From contig WPDH01000013.1 in the NCBI GenBank assembly GCA_019137255.1, positions 124,001 to 188,000 on the forward strand: a stretch of 64,000 bases of DNA. The letters run 5' to 3'. This document shows positions 1 through 10,721 of the stretch, in pieces; position 1 is the first letter of the stretch; every line of letters begins with the position of its first letter. The notes under the pieces were generated by a model, which was not told the origin of the DNA, did no database searches, and was given only the letters and a program-made list of their open reading frames with translations. The stretch is from Corinectria fuckeliana (taxonomy: Eukaryota; Ascomycota; Sordariomycetes; Hypocreales; Nectriaceae). The position numbers were made by a program, and so were the translations under genes.

Positions 1-1040
1 AAAGGTGCCTGCCTAGTAGACTTATTAGTAATAATTACTATGTACGGAGTAGTACTTAGATGTCGCAGACAGGTGGATGGAATCCAGGAAATGAACGTAG
101 CAGACGAGATCAAGGATTGTAACAGCTCCCAGGTCCCCGTTTTCCAGCTCTGCTCTCGGTCTCTTCTTGTCTTGCCCCTCGATGACGTTGACGAGCGACT
201 CCCGTTTCCCTTGCCCGCCTGCCTGTCCGTCGGCTGGGTGCAGCAAAGGTGCAGAAGCCGAGGGTCACCCTTGGAGTCTCACCCCTGGAGGACAGGTCAG
301 GCAATCAATCACGCAGGTCAATCATCACAGGGTCGGCCCTCTCGAAGGGGAAAGCTCTTCAACAGCCCGGTCTGCCAAGCAATTCGTGCGACGGTAATAC
401 TGCACACCTGGACAGCCATCAATGGCAGATTGTACAGTAGGGCGAGGATCCGGGCAGCCAGCGCAACACAACACAGCCCGGGACAAGAGCATGGCACTTG
501 CACACGCGCTGCAGGATAGCAGTTGCGCCGGTTGCCGCAGCAGTCGCTCCAGCCTCCAGCTCGATTGCCAGCAGAGAGGCCACAGGGAGAGGGAACAAGC
601 GCCGGCCCGCTTGCTAGACACCTGTAGCTCAGGGATCCCTGGTGGAGTTCTCCCGTCCATGCGACAACAGCTTGGCCGGTCCAGTCGTAGCGCCATGGCT
701 CCGTACGAAGTACTACATAGTACGTGGGTTGGGCCTCTGCGACAAGCGGCGGTCGAGTGGGCTCGATGCTCGATGCCCTGGCAGCGGGCAACACAAGCAC
801 ACTGCTAAACGTCAGCCAACAACAGAGGGCTGCTGTGACTTCTCATCCACTACCGATGACGCCCTTCAACGCTACCCACCGCAAACATCCATCCCTACAC
901 GTAGAACCTTGGATCCGACTCAGTACCTGTAGGCCTACGGAGGCAGGCTGTCTTATCGGGGTACAGTATCTTACCCCTCCCTCCAAACGAGATGGACCAA
1001 TGTTTCGCCGGGCGGCCCGTCGAGGCCGCGCGCGAGGGTG

Positions 1041-1098
1041 CGCATGTGTGTGTGTACGTGTGCGTGTGCGTGTGCGAGTGCGTGTGCCTGTGTGTGTA
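1041..1098. repeat. Imperfect GT/GC dinucleotide microsatellite
   Basis: The stretch is an alternating purine-pyrimidine run of GT units interrupted by GC, AC and GA. It lies in non-coding DNA. Confidence 0.85.
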
Positions 1099-1694
1099 TC
1101 TCACCTCATAGTCTACTCAATGTGAGCCCGTGTCTGGATGCAATGCGCTCGATGTTGAAGTCCGTTAGTCTGGATGTGGATGGCTACGAGTACGGTAGGA
1201 ACCTACTATGTACATAGGTAGCAGGCAATACGCCTTGATGCTGATGCGGCCCGACCATATCCGTCCAGTATCAATGCTGGAGTCCAGGTCTCTTCCCAGG
1301 GGTGCTTGAGCCTCGAGGAGCCCTGAGCTCCATCGCCATAGGGGCCGGGGGGGGAGGGGGGACAAAAACCCACTAATAGCGGTTAGCTTGTAGGGGTCTA
1401 ACAATGGATAGTAGCCGACCCCATCTTTCGGCGGGTTTAGTCCCGGCCCAGCACCTTGCCCGCTCCTTTTGCTTGCGAGCTAGGCTAAGCCCTCCTGGGC
1501 CATTAGCTCTCCCAGAGCAACCGCCCCCTGGGATGAGACCTCCTTAGGTACGAAGGCCTACTAAGGTAGGGAGCTTCTGGTCCATCCCGTCCCAGTGGAG
1601 GACTGCTACCTTAGCAACTTAGGTACCTGCTTGGCCAGGGAAGAGTATGAAGGTAGTAGGTACCTACCTAGGCAGGTTGGAGGTAGGCTGGGTT

Positions 1695-1835
1695 CCTCCC
1701 ACGTAAACCTCCGCCTCCGCCTCCACCTTCACCTCTCCATCCATACCCATCCATTCTCTCCCACTCCCACTTCCAACCTTTACATCCACAATCCCTCTCT
1801 TCCGCCATCTCTCTCCCTCGCCCTCTCTTCCCGCC
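1695..1835 (+). promoter_or_regulatory. Pyrimidine-rich tract in the SSD1 leader/promoter
   Basis: The + strand is strongly enriched in C and T, with runs such as CCTCCGCCTCCGCC. Such CT-rich tracts commonly sit just upstream of transcription starts or in 5' leaders of well-expressed fungal genes. It lies about 380-520 bases before the SSD1 start codon, so a long leader is likely. The exact start site cannot be read from sequence. Confidence 0.4.
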
Positions 1836-2217
1836 AGGAGCTGGACTTCCATCCATCTATCCCGGCTTTCTCTTCTCGCCGTCACATCATCTGCCTCTTC
1901 ATCGCCGCATTTCCGTCCACATTCCTTGGCTCTGCTCAAGCTCGCGCACCCTCCTTTTGGGCAAACTCTGTCCCGCCTTGCCATCGCCATCCGTCATCGC
2001 CTTCGCCTTCGCCAACGCCATCGCCATTAACCATAGCCAACGCCTGCACTCGTCGTCTAGAACAAACAGGTCCCGCCGAAACCCGCCGTCATCTCGGTCG
2101 CCGCATCGCTTGCCGAATCAGATCACACCAATCTGCCGCCTCGACTCGATCATCGTGTCGTCTTCGACCTCGACGTGCAAAGTATCTACCCGCCTCTGAC
2201 TGCCTAGACTGCCCATC

Positions 2218-5200
2218 ATGGAGCAGCAGCAGCAAGCACAGCAACCCTCGCAGCAGCAGCAGCCTCAACAGCCGCAGCAGCCGCAACAGCAGCAAGCGCA
2301 GCAGCAGCCCCAGGTTGGCGGCGTCCCTGGTCCTGCTGGGCGCAGACTGCACATCGCCCATCGCCGGAGCCCTTCTGAGCTGACGCCGTTGATGAGCATG
2401 TTTGCTAACCCAGGAAGTGAGTTTTCTCTTTTCTCTTCTCCCCTTACCTTCCCGTCCCTCCCGCTACGTCATGGTCTCATATTCTTGCCTCACTTTCTGC
2501 CCAGTCGATGCATCACTTACTCATCATTGACCACGGCCTCATTGCTACGCTACTCCTCATTACACATCTTCTTCATCTAGTCGTATTTACCGGAAGATAT
2601 ATACTGACCATGACTTTACTGCAGTGGAGCAACTTGCCATTCAACAACAGATTGAGCTGCTCCAGCAGCAGCAACAGCAAATTCAGGCTACGCACCAGCA
2701 ATATGTTAACATGGGCATGATGCCCCCGGGCCAGCCTATCGCCCCCGGTGGTGCCTTCAATCCTTTGCAGCCCATGGCCAACATGCCGCAAAACGCCTTC
2801 CAATTCCCAAACCAAATCCCTCAACAGAATATGGCTCCTCCGACCCAGCCACTGTCACATCGCCGTAATCAGTCGGCACTCCCAACTATGGGTATGGGCC
2901 CCCCCCCTGCTCCTTCGGCTGGCGCCTCCGGGTCTACCTTCGGCAACTTCGAAGCCCCCGCAGCTCACGGTCGTGAGAATGCAGGTGCTCGAGGTGGTCG
3001 TGGCGGTGGCGGCGCTGGTGGTGGTCACCAGAGACGTCACTCTTTGGCTCTGGCCGACGCCAAGAAGGCAGCCGAAATCGCCCAGCAAAAGCGAACCACC
3101 AGCGGTTTCTCCTTTCCCGCATCCCCCGCCGATAAACCTGACGAGCAAAACAAGCCACCTGTTCAGGCTACCCCTGATGTTCCTGTTGCCCAGGGCTCGA
3201 ATCGTGGTGGTGCACGTGGTGGCCACGGCCGCAGCCAGAGCATGGCCGTCAATGGCCGTGGTGCCGGCCGTGGAGGCTCCGCGAACCTCAGCGTCGATAG
3301 TGAGTTCCAGCGCCGTGGAAGCCACGCCCGGACTGGATCCCGTAACTTTGAAGGTAACTGGCGCAACCAGAGCCAGAGCCAGAGCCAGGATCAGTCTGGT
3401 AACGCTGCCCAGAGCCAGGGCGGATTCCAGCCTGGTCATCGTACCCGTGGCTCCGTCAACCAGTCCGTCTCCAGCGTCGGTGCCTTCCAGTACAACCCCA
3501 ACCAACCTCAGGTTATGCAGCTGCCCAATCAGATGATGATGCCCCAGATGTACGGGCAGCAGCTGAACCCCATGCAGCTCGGGCAGCTGCAGGCCCTGCA
3601 GGCTGCCCAGTTGAATGGCCAGCAATTCATAGGTCTTCAGGGCTCGCAGCACGGTGGCCAGCTTGGCAACCAGCAACAACAACAGCAGCAGCAGCGAAAG
3701 ACCCTTTTCACTCCTTACCTCCCACAGGCCTCCCTTCCTGCCCTCCTGGGTGATGGCCAGCTTGTTTCTGGTATTCTACGCGTGAACAAGAAGAACCGCA
3801 GTGATGCATACGTCACCACTCAGGATGGTCTGCTCGATGCCGATATCTTTATTTGCGGTAGCAAGGATCGAAACCGTGCCCTTGAGGGAGACCTGGTCGC
3901 CATTGAGCTTCTTGATGTCGATGAAGTATGGGGCCAGAAGCGCGAGAAGGAAGAGAAGAAGAAACGCAAGGACATCACCGACGCTCGATCCGGATCCACC
4001 AACCAGGGCAACCGAGACTCTAGCAACAACGATTCCAACCCCCCGGAGGGTGGCATCCGCCGACGTGGCAGTCTCCGACAGCGTCCTACTCAGAAGAAGA
4101 ACGATGATGTTGAGGTTGAGGGCCAGAGTCTCCTCCTTGTCGAGGAGGAGGAAATCAACGACGAGGCGAAGCCGCTGTACGCCGGTCACGTCGTTGCTGT
4201 TGTCGAGCGTGTTGCTGGCCAGATGTTCTCCGGAACTCTGGGGCTTCTGCGACCTAGCAGCCAGGCCACCAAGGAGAAACAGGAAGCCGAGAGGGCTGCC
4301 CGAGACGGTGGGAACAATCGCCAAAACGAGCCCCGACACCAGGAGAAGCCCAAGATCGTTTGGTTCAAGCCTACTGACAAGCGTGTGCCTCTGATTGCCA
4401 TCCCAACCGAACAGGCTCCTCGCGACTTCGTCGAGAAGCATCAGGATTACGCGGATCGAATCTTCGTGGCCTGCATAAAGCGCTGGCCCATCACTTCGCT
4501 GCATCCTTTCGGAACTCTTGTCGAGCAGCTAGGTCGCATGGGCGAACTGAAGGTGGAGACAGATGCTCTACTACGGGACAACAACTTCTCCTCGGATGAA
4601 TTCTCCGATGCTGTTTTGCGCAGCGTGGGTCTCCAAGACTGGTCGCTTGCTAAGGAGGACGAGGCTGTTCTCTCCACCCGCCGAGACTTCCGCGATGAAA
4701 AGACCTTTACCTTCGACTTCAACGGCGGTGCCGAGCTGGGTAGCGCTGTACATATCAAGCCTCGCCCCGATGGCAAGATTGACATTGGTATCCACGTCCC
4801 CGACGTCGCTCACTTCGTCAAGCCCAACTCCCTGGTTGACCGCGAGGCCAAGAAGCGTGGCACTTCTGTCCAGTTGAGCAACCGCTTCTGCGCTTTGCTG
4901 CCCGCGAAGCTGTCCAACGAGGTCTGCTCGTTGGACCCCGACCAGGAGCGCCTCACTGTCAGTGTAGTCTTCAGTGTGAACCCCCACAACGGATCCGTCG
5001 CCGAGGGTGACACTTGGATCGGCAGGAGTATTGTCAAGAGTGCCGGCAAGATCTCGCTTAAGGAAATTGATGATGCCTTGACCGAGCCTTCTAGCTATGA
5101 GAACCCAGCCGTTCCCGTCAACACCATCCATATCCTCAATGCTATTGCTCAGAAGTTCCGCGAGACTCGACTCGGCGTTGGTGCTTCGCCCATCGCGCCG

Positions 5201-6599
5201 CTTCGTCTGTTGCAACAATTGGATGACGAGAACAACCCTGTCCAAGACAACCTATTCGACTCTACCGAGGCCCTTGAGCTTGTCGAAGAGCTCATGCACA
5301 AGACCAATGCATACGTGGCTCAGCGCCTTGCCGAAGGACTCCCTGAAAAGGCCATCTTACGGCGCCAGGCCGCTCCGAACCCACGACGCCTGCAGACGTT
5401 TGCTGAACGCATGACGGCGCTCGGGTACGAAATTGACTCTGCCGGCAGTGGAGCTCTCCAGAACAGCCTATTCCAGGTCGACGACCCTGATATGCGCAAG
5501 GGCATGGAGACGCTTCTTGTCAAATCGATGCAGCGAGCCAAGTACTTCATCGCTGGCAAGAGCGGCAAGCACCTGTGGGCTCACTACGCCCTGAACCTAC
5601 CCCTGTACACTCATTTCACGAGCCCGACTCGCCGCTACGCCGACATCGTTGCTCATCGCCAGCTCGAGGCCGTCCTCTCCGAGGGCCAGATTGAGTACAC
5701 GGACGACCTTGAGAGCCTTGTCAAGACTGTCGAGTCATGCAACACCAAGAAGGACTCTGCTCAGAACGCACAGGATCAGAGCATCCACATTGAGGCCTGC
5801 CGCACGATGGACAAGAAGCGCCAGGAAGCTGACGGCGACCTCATTGCTGAAGGCATTGTTGTTTGCGTGTACGAGTCTGCCTTTGATGTCCTCATCCCCG
5901 AGTGGGGCTTCGAGAAGCGTGTCCACTGTGATCAGTTGCCGCTGAAGAAGGCCGAGTTCCGCAAGGAGAAGCGGGTGCTCGAGCTCTACTGGGAGAAGGA
6001 TGTCCCCAGCTCCAAGTACGTTCCCGAGGACGAGCGGCCCAAGCACGCTGCGTCGATGCGAGCCTCGAATGCCGCCGCCGCCCAGCGAAAGGCCGAAGAG
6101 GCCCAACGCGCCCGGAAGGAGCGGGAGGAGGCTGCGCGCAAGCAGACTGAAACTGGAACCATGTCGACGGATGATGTCGACGCTTTGTTTGACGATGACG
6201 ATGACAACACGTCAGATATCACCGAGGCCATGGCCGGAGCGTCTCTCGCAGAGCGTCCTACGCAGAGCGTCCCGGGGTCCCCCGCTCGATCTACATCCAC
6301 TGCTGGCGGCCTCCAGCGCACCCGATCGGATTCGAAGGTGCCCGTGGCTGAAGCCGTGGAGACTCGCCTTACCAACAAGGAGAAGTACCTGAACCTGTTC
6401 ACTCTCCGTGAGGAGGGCGGCGAGCACATCCAGGACGTGACGGAGATGACGAGAGTCCCCGTGATCCTTAAGACCGACCTCAGCAAGAGCCCACCGTAAG
6501 TGCCCAGTAAACCTCGTTGTCTTTGATGAGCTGCCATGCGCTAACCACCAGTACGCTAGTTGCTTGACGATTCGGTCGCTGAACCCCTACGCCTTGTGA
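2218..6599 (+). CDS. SSD1: SSD1-type RNA-binding protein (RNase II-like fold, pseudonuclease)
   Basis: Spliced model: exons 2218-2416, 2625-6495 and 6560-6599, 1369 residues. Exon 1 is almost pure poly-Gln/Pro. The first junction rejoins A|TG into a Met codon. The last exon adds 12 residues (CLTIRSLNPYAL) that fit the family's conserved end. The N-terminal third is Gln/Gly-rich and disordered and carries NDR-kinase consensus sites (HxRxxS) and FxFP docking motifs. Cold-shock/OB-like domains begin near residue 428, and an RNB-like domain spans roughly 755-1090. The DIDDA-type acidic cluster of active RNB nucleases is absent, so it should bind rather than cut RNA. In yeast and Neurospora the family represses translation of cell-wall mRNAs and is controlled by Cbk1/COT-1 kinase. 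It converges on the CUT9 gene. Confidence 0.93.
2417..2624 (+). other. Intron 1 of SSD1 (208 nt)
   Basis: The donor is GTGAGT, a CTGAC branch point lies near 2604, and the acceptor is GCAG. It separates the poly-Gln leader exon from the rest of the protein and interrupts a codon after its first base. Confidence 0.85.
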
Positions 6600-7318
6600 T
6601 GGGAGAGAAGGTGGATAGTTGAAGAAGTATGGAGGTGAAAATGTTTGCTGAGGATGGGCTGGTCCAGCCACGGATTACAAGTATATCAATTTGTTGGGGG
6701 AGCGGCTATACTTACACAATGTGGAGAGGCGTGATGGGAATAGCGGAGGTAATGTTGAAGTACACTCAAAGCGGTGAAAATGAATCTCCTGTCACGATTT
6801 TGGCTGAAGGCGGTGCTGGTCCCTTAAATGCTACAGTTGGTGGATGGATGAGTGAAGTGAAGCCAATGATCTGACTACCTTTTCGCGTAGCATAGGAGGA
6901 TGTTGACGCAAAGCTATGTGCTATTTCTTTTTCCAACAAAGTGAACTCGCACTTGGGTAGCATGGTGTGTGTGTGTGTGTAATATACCATCCCGCTCTTC
7001 TCTTTCGCTTTGTTGAGGTCCGTTTACTTGGTTGCCAAGTGGTTGCTACAGCACATCTCCAGCCACCAACTCTGCAACGGGTAGCGTAGGATCCAAGCCG
7101 CCAGATCCCGGCGGCCTTGTCGTGGTCCTTGGAGAAAATGATTATTCAGATATTTCGACTGTTACCCATATCCTTCCCGGAATGTGCCTTGTCCTCGATA
7201 AGTCCACTCGTAATGCGTTGACCCTTAAAACACCCAGCGATCCCAATCCATCCCATTGCGGAAACCATCTCAGGTGCCGACCTCACCTTCATCTCAAGAG
7301 ACGCGTCTTCGACTTCCT
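6600..7318. other. Convergent intergenic region SSD1/CUT9
   Basis: This is the 3' flank shared by two convergent genes. It contains a (GT)n run at 6965-6980. No gene is seen. Confidence 0.6.
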
Positions 7319-9265
7319 TCACTCGTCACTCATATCCATCATGCTCTCTCCCTTGACATCGTCGTCGTCGTCCTCATCCCCCAGTACCGTCACTCTCCGC
7401 GACCGTCCAATCCTCCCCCTACCCTTCTCCATCATTATCCCCCGGCCGGCCGGCCTCCTCCCGTTCACCTTTACCGACGCTTCCATCTTTCGCTGGCTCA
7501 GCTGCTGCTCAAACTCAACCAAGTCCTCCGCCTCCGACTCTGCCGCCCCATCGACCAGCGCTGTCTCTTCCAGTGCCTTATTCAGAAGCTCCGTCGCGAT
7601 GCTGTCTTGGGGGTTGATTGCCAAGGCCTCATGAAGCACCGGCACGGCCTCCTCGGGCTTGTTCTGCTCCATCAGGATGAGTCCTTTGGCGCTGAAGATG
7701 GCCGCGTCCTTGCCACCTTGGCGCAGCACGTCGTCAAACTGCTCCAGCGCGTGGTTGAAACGTCGCAGCCTTCGGTAGGCGTGGCCCAGGTTCGTCCGCG
7801 TCGCCAGCCATGCCGACGGTTCGCTGTCCATGTCGTCGGCCACCCTGAGCGCGGCGGTAAAATACTGAATGGCCTCCTTGGGTTTGTCCTGATGGTACTT
7901 GACGATCCCCATCTCGTTCAACAGCAGCGGGTCCGTCTTGCACAAGCCATACGCCGTCTTGAGAAACTCTTCTGCCAGGGTCATGTTGTTGAGAGCATGG
8001 TTCTGCATTCCCAAGAATACTTGCGGGAGATGCGTCCCCATAAACAACCTTGCTGCCGTGGAATAGGCCGAGATGGCCTGGTCGTGCTCGCCTTCCGCCG
8101 CGAAGGTGTGCGCGAATCCAATCCACGCTGGCCCGAAGTGTGCATCCATCATGCTCGCCTTGCTGAAGTACCGCCTCGCTTCGGCAATCTTGTCGATGGA
8201 GAAGTAGTAGATTCCCACTGCCAACCACGAGCACGGCTCCTCCGGGTGGCTGTCTGCCAGGTCGTGTGCTACCAAGAATAGCAAGTTCTTCATCTTGAGC
8301 TCAAACAGGCAAGCGAGGTGAACGGGATAGACGCTGAAGTTGTATTTGTCCTCGTGCAGAATCCCATTCGTGATGGCCAAGGCGTCTCGGTAGCGACATT
8401 GCGTGTATAAGAGGTCGGCTCGGGCGAGCTGAAGGTCGGGATTCGATGCGAGGTGGTAGTGCGTCGACAACGAGTCGTAGGCCGTCGCGAATGCAGCTGG
8501 GTTGCGGTACTTGGACAGTCGAGTGGTGTAGAGCATCTTGGTGAAGTCGGCCGCTTCCTGAGAGGACGAGACGTCTCCCGACACGTGGATCGAGTCAAAG
8601 TCGAGGCCCTCGAGGAACTGCCACTCTTCGTCGGGCGACAATAACGAGTTCTTCATAAGTTGCTGGAAGGCCTCGAAACACTGGACGTCGATGCGCACGG
8701 CATCCTTGTAGCACTCCTTGGCGCGGTCAAAGGCGTTCTGCTTCGCATAGCAGATGCCGCGGAGAAAACACATGCTAGCCTCGTAGCGGCGGTTAGCCGC
8801 CTCCTCTTCGGCGCCATTGTCTCGGCGCCGGCCGTGGCGCGGTTGCGTCTTGCGTTTGTTGCTGCCGGAGCCGTTGGTGATGAGGTGCGTCGGGTTGCGG
8901 TCGCCCAGCACGGCGAGCGCCTCGTCGAAGCGCGACTGCTTGATGAGGCAGTGGCCGGCGAGGTAGCGGCACGAGGGGTTGCGGGTGACGAGGTCTTGGC
9001 TGGAGAGGAATGCCTGGGCGCGCGTGTAGTTTCCCGTGGCGAAGTGGACTTGGGCGAGCCAGAATGCGTCGTTGTCGTCGTCTACGAAAGCATCATCCGG
9101 TCAGTGTCTTGCGCCTTTGCCTGCTATGGAGGTGAAGAGGGGGGGGGGGTCGGCTTGGTGCCACTGACGGGTCAAAGCAAGCAGCTTGTCGCCGACGAAT
9201 ATTGCCGAATCGTACTGGGCCTTGTTGAGCGCATCCTGGCGCCACTCCCTCAGAAACTTCTCCAT
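7319..9265 (-). CDS. cut9: Anaphase-promoting complex subunit Cut9/CDC16 (APC6)
   Basis: Spliced model on the minus strand: exon 1 9265-9169, exon 2 9081-7319, 619 residues. Exon 1 encodes the N-terminal helix (MEKFLREWRQDALNKAQYDS) expected at the start of the Cut9/CDC16 TPR array. A series of tetratricopeptide repeats follows through most of the protein, for example around the segments ACLFELKMKNLLFL, WLAVGIYYF and FGPAWIGFAHTFAAEGEHDQAI. The C-terminus is a basic/acidic disordered tail. CDC16 is a scaffold TPR subunit of the APC/C ubiquitin ligase that drives the metaphase-anaphase transition. The intron has a GTCAGT donor, a CTGAC branch and a long poly-C run. It is divergent from HIS3. 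Confidence 0.9.
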
Positions 9266-9737
9266 GGCTCTTCAGTTGCGCTCCAGAGCATTGATCAGAG
9301 GAATCAGGGCGGAGAAGGGATCGAGACGGAGAGGGAATTGAGACAGAGAATGAGTTTTCGCGGTTGAACAGGTGCTGGTTCACCAAGGTCTGGGTGTATG
9401 TATCTTAGCAACCATAGTCAATAAACCGTTGTTGACCCGCGCCGCTAGCACTCGCGTTAAGGGCCACTAGGGGGTGAGCCATCACAGCGGGTGTGGTCAC
9501 AGTAAATAGCGGGGTAGCTTCAATTCCTTCAGCGAAATCGCCCCCTCCAGTACAGAGTAGCCTACGAAGCACCTGCGGCCCCTCGCTAGGAAGGAAAAAA
9601 ACCCCAGCGTATCACAGGCCGTCCATTTAGCAACGCCGATCTAGGCGTTCCTGATAAACTGCGACTCTTCCCACCGGCCTCGAACTTTTCTTCATCTTCG
9701 GTCCCCAATTGAACTCTGCATCTCTCTGTTCCTCACA
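9266..9737. promoter_or_regulatory. Divergent promoter region CUT9/HIS3
   Basis: The 472 bases between the two start codons must hold both promoters. I see no perfect TGASTCA (Gcn4/CPC1) site and no clear TATA box. The right-hand part is CT-rich just before HIS3. Confidence 0.5.
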
Positions 9738-10502
9738 ATGGCCGCTTCTTACCCTCCCCGCTGGTCCGCCCTCGCCCGCGACACCAACGAGACCAAGATC
9801 CAGCTCGCCCTCAACCTCGACGGCGGCGACTTTCCGCCCGACACGGACGCCCGCCTCCTCGATGACGGCGACAGCCACGCCTCGCAGGCCAGCAAGTCGC
9901 AGAAGATCGCCATTGACACGGGCATCGGCTTCCTCGACCACATGCTCCACGCCCTCGCTAAGCACGCCAACTGGAGTCTAGCCATCAAGTGCCAGGGCGA
10001 CCTTCACAGTGCGTCGTCCTCTCTGCGCCACCGAGCCTCCGGCCACGGCCACGAAAATTAGCTGACTGATTCCCCATCTACCTACGCAGTCGACGACCAC
10101 CACACCGCCGAAGATGTCTGCATCGCTCTCGGCTACGCCTTCGCCAAGGCCCTCGGCACGCCCACCGGCCTTGCCCGCTACGGCTTCGCGTACACGCCGC
10201 TCGACGAGGCCCTCTCCCGCGCCGTCATCGACCTGTCCAACCGCCCCTACAGCGTCATCGACCTCGGCCTCAAGCGTGAGTTCCTCGGCAAGCTGAGCTG
10301 CGAGATGGTCCCCCACTGCTTCCAGAGCTTCGCCCAGGGCGCCCGCGTCACCCTCCACGTCCACTGTCTCCACGGCGAGAACGACCATCACCGCGCCGAG
10401 AGTGCTTTCAAGGCCCTCGCCGTCGCCGTCAAGATGGCCACCTCGCGGGTAGCCGGCAAGGAGGGCGAGGTGCCCAGTACCAAGGGCACACTGACTGCGT
10501 AA
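9738..10502 (+). CDS. HIS3: Imidazoleglycerol-phosphate dehydratase
   Basis: Exons 9738-10008 and 10090-10502 give 227 residues, the usual length for a monofunctional fungal enzyme. It performs the sixth step of histidine synthesis, dehydrating imidazoleglycerol phosphate to imidazoleacetol phosphate in the cytosol. The Mn-binding His motifs are all present: GIGFLDHMLHALAKH, DDHHTAED directly after the intron, EMVPHCFQSFA and GENDHHRAESAFKALA. The intron has a GTGCGT donor, a CTGAC branch and a GCAG acceptor, and splits the Ile codon before DDHH. The start ATG has a good context (CACAATGG). It converges with the ArgJ gene, leaving 219 bases between the two stop codons. Confidence 0.96.
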
Positions 10503-10721
10503 GTCGGGGGCATTGGTAGTGGGCTTTGGAGTTTAGGGTTGGGTCAATTCTTGGTTAGATATCCGATTGGATGTTGGGTTAGAAATTAGACGATTGTCTC
10601 TCTCTCTTGTAACAGTTTGAAATGCGGTGAATGATATAAAATGGGCATTTCATCATTTCATCACCAAGTCTATTCATTATTCAAAATTGCGCATGCTACA
10701 TCTAAACGCTCTATTTGGCCT

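Larger units (their letters stand above)
1..2217. other. Gene-free stretch upstream of SSD1
   Basis: I see no protein family in any frame here. Open frames on both strands are short, overlap each other and have no conserved motif. The stretch holds a GT-rich microsatellite (1041-1098), TAC-rich palindromes (about 37-57, 702-724, 1206-1217, 1657-1666) and, at its right end, the promoter and leader of the SSD1 gene. It probably reflects an intergenic region plus a long 5' leader. Confidence 0.6.

Noticed and set aside
1595..2383. 262-codon plus-strand frame before SSD1
   Set aside because: Ser/Pro-rich translation of a CT-rich leader; overlaps SSD1 exon 1 in another frame.
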